A program made the position numbers and the translations under genes. Source: Cycas panzhihuaensis (Eukaryota; Cycadophyta). From it: DNA of 64,000 bases. The first letter of the stretch is position 1; each line of letters starts with the position of its first letter. The notes below the pieces were generated by a model. The model had not been told where the DNA came from and did no database searches. It saw only the letters and a list, made by a program, of their open reading frames with translations. This document shows positions 55,563 to 64,000 of the stretch, piece after piece. The stretch is from NCBI GenBank assembly GCA_023213395.1, contig CM041465.1, positions 238,397,741-238,461,740 of the forward strand. Reading direction: 5' to 3'.

Positions 55563-57267
55563 CTTCTTTCCCTTATTCTGAGACTGTGAAGGCGATGGAG
55601 TGCATTGGTTAGGAGAACACGAGGGAGAGAATAAATCCTAGGCACCCTTCCCTTTATCGCGGGAAGGATAGGAATTCAGTGATCTTCCTCAGTTCCAGTT
55701 ATTTTTGGATTAAGTGTTGTGATCATGTTCCCCATGTTTGGGAAACGGATCCTTATGGACCGGTTGGTCTGGATTAGGCCTTGAGGCCCACTTAGAGGAG
55801 GAGTCACATCGAGGGGCATCCTTGGGATGCTGGGCCCTATAACATGAGTCATTGTGAAAGAACTCCCCATGAATGGAGCACCACTTCTTCTCAAGCGAAG
55901 GATCTATCTTCCTCACTTGAGAGGACTAGGTGTTTCTATTCCTGGGGAGGGGAGCTTAGGTAGCTTGTTGAATTTATTTGTTGGAGGTTGGCGATGAAGG
56001 GGCTTGTAACTTAAGCTCCTTCACCATACGTTTGAATGAACGTATGGCAAATGTGAGCAGATCTAAGGTCTTCTCAGTTGGATGAGAAGAAGACCTAGAA
56101 GACTGTTGCAGTTTAGTATCCTTGGTTACAGGTGGTGCCTCACATCACTGTGAGGGCTTGAGAGGCTTCTTAAGTCTAGCCTAGATCTCAATAGCCTCGA
56201 GCGCTAAGCACTTTGCAATCATGGAGTCGCATGTGGTCGCCCCCATCTTGAGGACTTCCACATGTACTTTAGGATGAAGTGCATTAACGAAAAGGTCCCT
56301 CTTCAACTCCTCGGGTAACGTGGCCTTAGTGGAGTGAAGAAGGTTGTGAAATCATCGCACAAAGTCATGATTTATCTCATCATGACCTTGTTTGAGCGAT
56401 AGGAGGGATTTCATTCTACTTTCAAATGGACGAGCTACATCAAAGTAGTTGATAAATTTGTCCACCAATTGCTGGAATGAAAAGATAGAATGAGTGGGAA
56501 GGCGATAGAACCACTTAAGGGCATCACCTTACAAAGATTGAGGGAACAATTTCATTAAGATATGGTCATAAGCCTAGTAATTAATACACACCATAGAAAA
56601 ACTATGGATGTGATATGCTGGGTCTTGCGAGGAAGTTCATCAAATTTGGGAACTTCAGGAGGATGAGGCAGTAAGTTGGTCCTTAACGCCTCAACGGACA
56701 ATGGTGTCAATTGATAGTCCATAAAGGGACATGCCCTTGCATGGACCGTAGGATCGACAAATGGCAATAAACAAGGAACAGATGGGGGTGGTAAACCCAT
56801 CCCTCCTCCAGGAAGTGCCTCTTGCTAGAAAGGGACTTGAGAATAAGTGCCTTGAAAGGAAGCTAGGTTCCCTTGCGAAGGCGCAGTGTAAGAGGCTACA
56901 CTAGATGGTGCAAAAGAAGGGTGTGGAACTGAGTTTTGCCCATATGGGCCACTCGTAGGTGGTGCAACTCCATATAGGTGTAGCGAGTCCACACCATAAG
57001 TTGGAATGTTGTTCCCTTTACCCCACCCCCAAGGTTAAGAGATATAATGTGGGGGTATGTAAAGGGAAGAACCACTAGGTTCATTTTGGGGATATGTGGG
57101 AGCGAGTCCCACATGACTAGCGGCTGAAGAGCTAGTAGGACCTGTAGGCCTACTAGGGAATGCATGCACCACATTAGGGGATGGCACATTAGCTTGACTA
57201 GGAAAGGGTATTCTAACCCCCAACTGAGGGAAAGACATACCATGAGAGGGTCCTGGAGAACTAGGAC
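55563..57267 (-). pseudogene. Element G gag, C-terminal part, cut by element H
   Basis: The zinc knuckle is best preserved here: KKWCSIHGEFFHNDSC (about 55890-55840), the only copy keeping the first Cys. The capsid core (56100-56650) is readable with several stops. Further on are SVEALRTNLLPHPPEVPKFD (56800-56555) and the Pro-rich part with SFPQLGVRIPFPSQANVPSP (57238-57035). The gene is interrupted at 57267 by the LTR of element H; the N-terminus must lie off-window. Confidence 0.86.
57263..57267. repeat. Left TSD of element H (AGGAC)
   Basis: AGGAC precedes the first base of H. The partner would be off-window. In A the same gag site reads CTAGGACCATAACG near 23278, so the break falls in this word. 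Confidence 0.7.
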
Positions 57268-59948
57268 TGGACGCGCATCTACGGGATAGCTACCTAACTA
57301 AATAGGTGTGGTAAAAGTGGGTGATAATGTGATCGAGAAAGAGACCTATAAGTAGGGTAATTGCCACACAGGGCGCCCCGTACGCCGGAGCATGAGTTCG
57401 GGACCTGTAATGGAATGTGGCTACCAAAGGGTGATCCTCCACCACTTTGAACAAAGGGTGAGGAGGCGTAGGGTTAGCCTGGGTTGACCTAAGGGAAGGA
57501 TCCTCCCACCCTCGGATGGTCAGAAGGGAAAGAGGAGGAGCCTTCAAGGGTTTCCCTAAAGCAACGAGAAACAAAGAAGGATAGGAAAATGGATGGCCTA
57601 TAGATGGGGTCACTTTGGTTGTCTGGCGAAGCGGGGAACCAAAGGAAAGCAAGAGGGATGATCCAAGAAGATGGATCGAGGTGCGCCTAAGCAAACTAAC
57701 TAGGCAATACGAGTAATACAGAGGGCAAGAAGCTCACACAGCTAAGACAGAAAAGAAAGGTGAAAAGGAGTGGTTCCTATGACCTTTTCTTATGGGTAGC
57801 AGAGATGCATGCAATGAAACCAATAAAACATAAACCGAAAGTAAAGTTAAGTTTCCCTTTTGATCTCTAATGTGCTAATTACTAAGAAGGAAATCAAAAG
57901 GAAAGAGTAGTAGGGTGGAGTGAGGCGTGCACCTGGACCGAGGGCGTGCATGACGAGGGCCTTCCCGAGGGGCACCAAACTACTCCACGAGGTGCGTCAG
58001 ATGTGAGGCGTCGCAGCGAATTGGAAAGAGGGGCTCCCTTACCTTCCCCAGAAAAATGCTAAAGTACAATACCAAGGAAGAAAAGAACCAAATACTGGCG
58101 ACTAAGGAAGTATGAAAGTACAACATGCATAGGAGCACTTACCGGCAATGGAACGAGCGAAAAATACCTTTTGTGCTCTCTAAGCACCTGCAAGCAACAG
58201 CAACCTCCCCCTCTCTGGAGAAAGGGTACTAACATGCAATGACGAGATCCTAACAATACATGTCTATGTAATACAAATATGAACTTAAACACATATGTTA
58301 GCATCAACACAACGATGATAGTGTATAAAAGAGGGCAACCAAAGTGAAAGGAAAGTAACCGGTAAGCCTCGGAGTGGCCCACCTCCCGCAAAGAACACCC
58401 TAACCTCCCCCCAAAAGCCATAAGGTAGCGAGGGCAAGGCCAAGAGAGATGGTTGAAAATAGTAGCAAAGGGGTGAAGAGGAGCCAAAGAGGACCTACGG
58501 CGAACCGGGGTGCTATGGAGAGCAAATCAGGCTGCTGGGAAAAGAGTTAGACAAGGATAAGCGGTCAGGGCTTGTGTAAGTTGCCCAAACCTAAACCTAA
58601 GCCCTCAAACCAGCTTTGCAATGTGTGACAGCACTGATTTCAGCGTTTAAGAGAGGGCCAACAAACCCTTGTTTGAGTGCCAAAGACAACACGAGGTAAG
58701 AGGGAAGATTTGGGGGGCTTAAAGCCACTTGAGGAGCATGGAAGGTGGTGCAGAATCCACCTAGCTCCTTCCCAAACCCTATGTCAACCCTTAGTAACGC
58801 TGCCTTGAGCAACAAATGCAGGTAAAAGGCACTATGAGAGAGGTAGAATAGCCCAATGAAAAGAAGAAAACAACCCTCACAAAGACAAGCAAGATAGAGC
58901 ATCAATATCACAAGAGAAACGATTCAAATCAATAAATACCTGAGTGGGGGAGGCAAGGAGCTTGCCTCAGCTAAGGGCTAGCAAGGAGAGGCTGAGAAAT
59001 CAGCCCAGAACTGTGGTGTAGCAGGTTTGGGACCCTGCTAGTGAAGTTGGAAGGAAAACACCTATACTTGGAACACTTAAAGACTGCCCGGGGCAAGAAT
59101 CTACTGAAATCTCTCCAAGGGTCCCTCTCTGAGGTGTGTGAGGGGCTGGGAAGATGTCCTAGCCACACCGAAGGAGAGCTGGGCACTGGAGGAGAGACGC
59201 AGGTCCAGTGGTAGCAGCAGGGCAGTAGAGAAGAGGAGAGCACGGCTTGGTTTCCTTGAGGAGCAATCCAAAAAGTGAGTCAAAAGTTCTCAAAAATGAG
59301 TAGATCATGCCTTAAGTACGCAACCTGAATCCTAAAGTGAGTGATTAGGGCACGACTGAGAGAGAGTTAAGTCGCGAGACATGTGGTAGTTTCGCAATTA
59401 ATGTGAAATTGCCATGGCAGATTTTAAAAAATAAGTTAGAATAGTCATACCGCCGCAAAATCTGTGGTACTGCGAAAATCTCGACGGTATCAACCCAGAG
59501 GCAAAAATAGGCCTGGCCAGTCAGCCTAGGCTAGGGGCAGATGACAAAAAGAGCCAATAGGGGGCTAAGACACCCACCTGGGGGTAAACAAGCCAACAAA
59601 CGGGTCTAAAAGAGCAAAAATAGGGCTCAAACAGTGTGGCAAGTCAACAAAACGATGACGGGTCATCACATGGGCGGAGGTGGTGCAAACCTAGTGGATC
59701 TTGGAGCGAGGAGGGTAGATGCGGGAAGTGGAGTGGCCACCAGAGTGCCACACTCGCTGGGAGTGTGCCCCTGCTATAGTCGTCATAGGCTAAAATAAGT
59801 GTAGACGAAGACAAAGTCACCTACAAAGCCACACACATGCAGACATGCAAGCAAACACTCATCAAATAAAAGCGGTGATAAGGCAAGAAACATACCTGTA
59901 CTTACCTGAGTCAGTGATTCCATATCCATTCCCGGAAGCTAGGAAACA
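57268..59948 (-). repeat. Element H 3' LTR
   Basis: The 2681 bp repeat starts TGTTTCCTAGC on the minus strand at 59948 and ends GCGCGTCCA at 57268. It is similar to D's LTRs over its whole length. Confidence 0.95.
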
Positions 59949-59960
59949 CTGCCCCATTGG
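59949..59960 (-). other. Element H polypurine tract
   Basis: The reverse complement CCAATGGGGCAG directly precedes the LTR, as in D. Confidence 0.7.
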
Positions 59961-60359
59961 CAGCAGAGCCTCGCTGCTCGGAAGCCTGGGCGATGGCGAA
60001 TGTTGGCAACATAACTGTCAGTAGCACATGTGTATATAGATATGTCAATCAAAATCATAACAGTAGGCAAGGGTGCCGGTGAGTGTCGTGGCGGAACACG
60101 TGGATATGAAAGTGGCGGTGGAGGCAACATAGGGGTTGCCTATGAGCCACCTGAGAACCAACTAGAAAAATGAGGAAGGTGAGGGGGATGTCCCCACCAC
60201 AAAAGATGCGGAGAAGCATGCATAATCAAGTAAAGAGTAAACAAAGGGTACGCACCATAGTTTTACCTCATTAGCAGCCAGGTTTCAGAGGTGCGAACAG
60301 ATCGCAAAGCAAAGTGTGCGATGACCTGGGGCTTAGGCGACAGGAGGGCCAGACAAGCC
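59961..60359 (-). other. Element H spacer between second RNase H and PPT
   Basis: It is non-coding as far as can be seen. It is homologous to 27915-28307 in D. Confidence 0.6.
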
Positions 60360-60773
60360 TCAGGGATGGTCAGCAAGGAGAGGAAGGCGGTGCTCAAGGA
60401 TGAGGTGAACGAGACTATTTGCCTTAGCATTGAGGGCCCGAGGGATATGCTAGATATCGACGAAAGGGAAGTGAGCCAAGAGAGATCTGGCAGCGGAAGC
60501 AAGAGTCCTCAAGTGAGGGCATCGCACCTGGTAAACCTGGGTGAGATGAGACACCACAACTTGAGAGTCGCAAAGCAGAACGATGGATCCATGAGGGAAA
60601 TGGAGGGCATCAATAAGGGCTTCAATAATAGCTGTATATTCAGCATCGTTGTTAGTAGCCTCTGGGAGGAAGATCCCAGAGCGGAGGAGATCGTGTCGTA
60701 TAGGGTGGAGAATCCATGCAATGTAGAAGGTTCAGATTATCGCGGCTCCGCCAAGAAAGATGTAGATGGACAT
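60360..60773 (-). pseudogene. Element H second RNase H (full-length frame, damaged)
   Basis: From ATG 60773 to the stop at 60362-60360 there are exactly 138 codons in one frame, which sets the ancestral length. Clear parts are FLPEATNNDAEYTAIIEALI (Glu), LLCDSQVVVSHLTQVYQVRC (Asp) and HIPRALNAKANSLVHL, where the last Asp is Asn. The first Asp segment is scrambled (FLGGAA for FTDDGS). Stops lie in the N-terminal part and before HIPR. So two to three catalytic positions are lost. Confidence 0.85.
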
Positions 60774-61239
60774 AGGTGACATAAAATCCAGGCAGTCAAT
60801 AGATAATGAAAGCAACACTCTAAAGGCAAGCAGAAAGTGGCCATGAAGGGTAGGAGGACCCTAGAATGAGGTTACCTGTGGTGAGAGCAAGCAATCGATC
60901 ACCGCGCAGAGTGGTCGAGAAAAGCCTCCTGGGCACCAAAGGGTCGCTTCGGAAAGCGAAACATGCCCCCAGGCGGGGGAACATTCCCTTTGGAGACCCT
61001 AAGAGCGAGAAAGGGCTATGAAAATGAGTCCGGGGTGACGAAACGAGCCAAACGAGTATAAACTCGGGCATGCACGGGAGTAGCACGCAAAATGATGTAG
61101 AAGGGCCCTAGCAAAAGTGCGATAATGAGGCACCATAAATGCCCTTGCAAGGGAGGGCAGAAAGGGCCTCAATAGAGCACAATGGGCGACAGGGCCAGAA
61201 GGCAAAGGTGATTAGGGCAACGGGATGGTCCCAACGACT

Positions 61240-62769
61240 GAGACCCTCTAGACTGTACTGATGTCAGGGATTCCTCGGGTGAGGAAACTGGTTATACTAT
61301 GCTTTCTATTCCGGATTTCCCAGAAGCAGAACTATAGGGAGGTACCATGTGGGTGGTTAGATGCGTCACGCGGCCGAAGAGGATAAACTGGGTGACCCTG
61401 ATAGCGACGAACCTTATCGCCCAGCTAGATACTATCAGGATCACCGGCAAAGGCGGGTTGTCATACAGCACACTGCTGCAGTGTTGGTTTTTTTATTATT
61501 TCGCGGTAATGGCATCAGCGGAGGGACCGCACCCCATCACAAAGCAAGCCCCGATGGTCCACAGGTGGTAGACTCAGCTGAGAGGGAAAGAGGATAGGGC
61601 CCATGTCCAATGATCAGTGGAGGCTACGTCACTAGACCTCCTCACCCTACCAGACTACATAGTAGAGCCTTATAGGGCAGTGAGGTGGGATAGTGACGAC
61701 GAGGCAGGTAGAGCAGGAGTGCCCGCAGGCAATGATGGCAGAGATGATGGAGATGATGGAGATGATGGGGCTGGCCCATCATGACCTGCAGGGGAGGCGG
61801 GTCCCTCAGGGACATTAGGAGGTGCAGAGGGTCCATCTGGGGCTACCAGAGGAGAGGCAGGCCCGTCAGGAGCACAGGACGAGAGGAAGGGACCCATGAC
61901 CAGGGCCCGCAGGCTACGGATTGTGATGGGATCCGGAGGGATGAGAGTTGGGTCTACTCCTATGAGGAGGGAGGCCCAGGCAGAGGAGGTGCCAGAGGAT
62001 GAGGCACCTGTGGCTGGCGGAGAGCCAGGAGGGGAGGATGCCGCACGATCAGAGGAGCCAGTAGCCACAACAGGTGAGACCTAACCTTTTCCTGAGTCAT
62101 TTGGCATCCAGATAGATATTTAGTTTGATTTGATTATGGTATATGGTGAGATATATACTGACACATGGCATGTTGCATTCGTAGGTGCAGTAGAGATCCG
62201 GAGACTGATAGAGGCTGTGGTGAGGGAGATATTCCCTCAGGTGTATGCAGAGGGGCAACCACCCATCCAGGTAGGAGATGAGCCTAGAGTGGCAGGTGCC
62301 CACACAGAGGCATTCGCCCCATTGGTGAGGGCGAGGGACATATGGGCTACAGAGTCCCAAGAGCACGTGACATCCCGGGGATGACTGCAGCAGGAGAGGG
62401 ATGATGCGAGATGCGAGAGGGATGAGCTACGCAGACAGGTGGAGGCTCTAGAGGCACAGGGCGGAGCAGGTGGAGATGCTGAGAGCAGAACCCAACTAGC
62501 AGTAATCATAGAGCATCTCAGGGTGACAGAGGAAGCACTCAGAGGGGAGAGGGATCGTATCCAGGCCTGATACGATCAGCTGGTAGTGCAGATGGTGTCA
62601 AGGTCAAGCCGGAGTAGGACACATACCGACACGGCGACGACGACCACGAGACAAGGAGAGCGAGGCGGGTAGCTCGCGGAGGCCCAAGAGGTGCCTCAGA
62701 GGCATGTGGTCCCCAGGAGAGGGATCATAGAGACCAGGAGATAGTACCCCAGGAGCGGGGTAGCAGTAG
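61240..62769 (+). pseudogene. Element H antisense gene, 5'-truncated
   Basis: It starts inside the first domain (GIPRVRKLVI-type segment near 61265) after a deletion. It continues through the LSYSTLLQCWFFYYFAVMA segment, a Gly/Asp/Glu-rich part with a GDD repeat near 61745-61770, the 111-nt intron, then AVEIRRLIEAVVREIFPQVY (no stop here, unlike D) and a Glu/Arg-rich heptad-like part (62390-62560). The inferred stop is TAG 62767-62769. A small deletion near 62645 shifts the tail. It has lost promoter and start, so it cannot be expressed as the original protein. Confidence 0.75.
62074..62184 (+). other. 111-nt intron in H's antisense gene
   Basis: The exon ends CCACAACAG before GTGAGA (62074), and the acceptor TTCGTAG ends at 62184. 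Length and position are the same as in D (31095-31205). Confidence 0.75.
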
Positions 62770-63440
62770 AGTAGGATATATACATATGATTTTGACAGGG
62801 GAAAGCACGGGCCTCCAAGGGGTCATATATAGGATCATATGATTGTAACCCCCCTGTAAGGACACCGGCTTCCCAGATGTATGATGTGACATAATTTTTG
62901 GATGTATATATATATATATATCTGGTGATTGGAACCCCATTTAGACATGAGATGCTATGTATGATGTATCATGTGTGGATGACATGTATGTTTATTTTGT
63001 TAGTTATAAATGTTATGCTGTAGATATTTTATGTTATGAATATTTTATTGTATGATGCACATGTTCCCTTCCATATATGGCTATATGTCTAACAGGAGCA
63101 CACATACACGTCATGAATGAAGATGATGGAGAGGTGTGAGGTTAGAGGATAAAGCGGCATACACGTCTATGAGAGAGCATAGTAGAATATGCGAAGGAAA
63201 TGACAGACAAGAAAGAGGAGTGACGATGCTCCCAAGCATCCTCCTGATTGGGGCATGCCCAAGCAAGATGACAAAAGGTTCCTGAGAGGGTATGGGAATG
63301 CGTGTTCCGCGGAAGGAACTGGAATGAAGGAGAAGGATCCATCTTAAATTGCCATTCTACCCGTAGTTGGGGAGAATGGGGACAACCTAAGATGGTATTT
63401 TAGGCTCATTTCGGAGTAGGGCAAAGATATCGCCAAAAGA
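62770..63440 (-). other. Element H spacer with conserved block
   Basis: The block at 62788-62874 matches D 31819-31912. A TA repeat lies near 62906-62921. I see no gene. Confidence 0.65.
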
Positions 63441-64000
63441 TCACACATAAAACTTTTTAAGGAATTTCCCATTAACAGCTTTCTCAAATTCAAGCCCTTC
63501 TAGGGTGGCTGTCCTCTAGGCACCATTACCGAGGGATTCGATAATGACGAAAGGACCAACCCATCGGGGTTTGAATTTGGTCAAGCGATCATGGAGATAC
63601 TCAAGCTTGAGGACGTGGTCCCCAGGAAGCAAAGGGCAGGAATGAAGATGTTTATCATAGGCCCTTTATGAGTGGGTTTTGGATGCCAGGTTAGCCTGAT
63701 AAGTGGCTAAACATCTCTCATCCAAAGATTTGAGGTCCAGCAGGCGAGCCTGACGGATCGACTCTTTGTCGATGAAACCTCGAAGGGAGACTCACAAGGA
63801 AGGAATCTCTACCTCCAATGAGTACCGCCTCGATCAGAGACCAAGGAGAACGGGGTCATTCCCGTGGTAGAACAGATAGAGGTGCAGTAAGCCCACAAGG
63901 CGAAAGGCAACTGAAGGTGCTAATCCTTTTGGGATTGAGCAACGGTTTTCTTGAGAATGTTGACATGAGTCTTATTAAAAGACTCCACTTGGCCATTTGC
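63441..64000 (-). pseudogene. Element H integrase, C-terminal part (runs off-window)
   Basis: The stop is at 63443-63441, as in D. Reading the minus strand, the tail has RWVGPFVII-type sequence near 63560-63530 and the ESLGNGA segment. The window ends inside the codons of ANGQVESF, just before the catalytic Glu region is complete. A deletion near 63820-63830 (compared with D) shifts the frame, and TAG replaces a TGG near 63926. Confidence 0.85.

Larger units (their letters stand above)
46672..57267 (-). mobile_element. Element G: Tat-like retrotransposon, internally deleted
   Basis: Minus-strand order from the left: 3' LTR (46672-49245), truncated antisense gene, integrase, RNase H, RT, linker, protease, gag. 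It is cut at 57267 by element H; the rest should lie off-window. Its coding parts are closest to element A. A deletion at about 49245 removed the 5' end of the 3' LTR, the PPT, the second RNase H and the first half of the antisense gene. That 46672-49245 is G's own LTR and not a separate element is inferred from orientation, order and subfamily. Confidence 0.75.
57268..64000 (-). mobile_element. Element H: 3' end of a Tat-like retrotransposon
   Basis: Minus-strand order: 3' LTR 59948-57268, PPT, second RNase H, antisense gene (plus strand), spacer, integrase running off the right edge. It belongs to the B/D subfamily. A deletion of roughly 1.1 kb at about 61240 removed the antisense promoter and the first part of that gene compared with D. 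Confidence 0.9.

Noticed and set aside
1-64000. tRNA, rRNA, CRISPR or bacterial-type operon features
   Set aside because: I saw no cloverleaf, rRNA core or spaced direct repeats; the whole window is explained by plant retroelements.

Overview
The window looks like the gene-poor, repeat-filled part of a large vascular-plant genome. I could not support any host gene, tRNA, rRNA or CRISPR array. Nearly every base belongs to one of six nested copies of a single group of long (about 16.7 kb) Ty3/gypsy LTR retrotransposons. Evidence for the plant Tat-type lineage: a primer-binding site beginning TGGCGACC, a gag knuckle of C-x2-H-x4-H-x4-C form, a DNGS protease, a first RNase H whose first catalytic Asp is replaced, a GPF-type integrase tail without chromodomain, and a second RNase H. 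The species cannot be named from the sequence.

Nesting, ordered by target-site duplications (TSDs) and interrupted reading frames. Element E (+, outermost) is seen from mid 5' LTR into gag (43522-46671). Element A (-, off-window left to 43521) sits in E's 5' LTR. Element B (+, 6391-23164, TSD GCCTA) is complete and sits in A's gag. Element D (-, 25199-41939, TSD GAAGG) is complete and sits in A's 5' LTR. Element G (-, 46672-57267, continuing off-window) sits in E's gag. Element H (-, 57268 to beyond the window, TSD AGGAC on the visible side) sits in G's gag. B, D and H form one subfamily; A and G a second; E is more diverged.

Reconstructed element order: 5' LTR (about 2.7 kb) - PBS - gag - protease - conserved linker - RT - degenerate RNase H - integrase - a gene on the OPPOSITE strand (about 580 codons, interrupted by a 111-nt intron, with its own TATA box and probable 5'UTR intron) - a second, sense-strand RNase H of about 138 codons - polypurine tract - 3' LTR. 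In B, gag through integrase lies in one frame broken by stop codons, mostly of the C-to-T / G-to-A kind. No copy is intact.

The most interesting feature is the 3' module: an intron-bearing antisense gene, whose N-terminal half resembles plant mobile-domain / plant transposon proteins, placed between integrase and a relocated second RNase H. An intron readable only in antisense would not be removed from the sense genomic RNA, so it would survive retrotransposition. The LTR U3 regions also carry inverted repeats whose arms differ between subfamilies but still pair.
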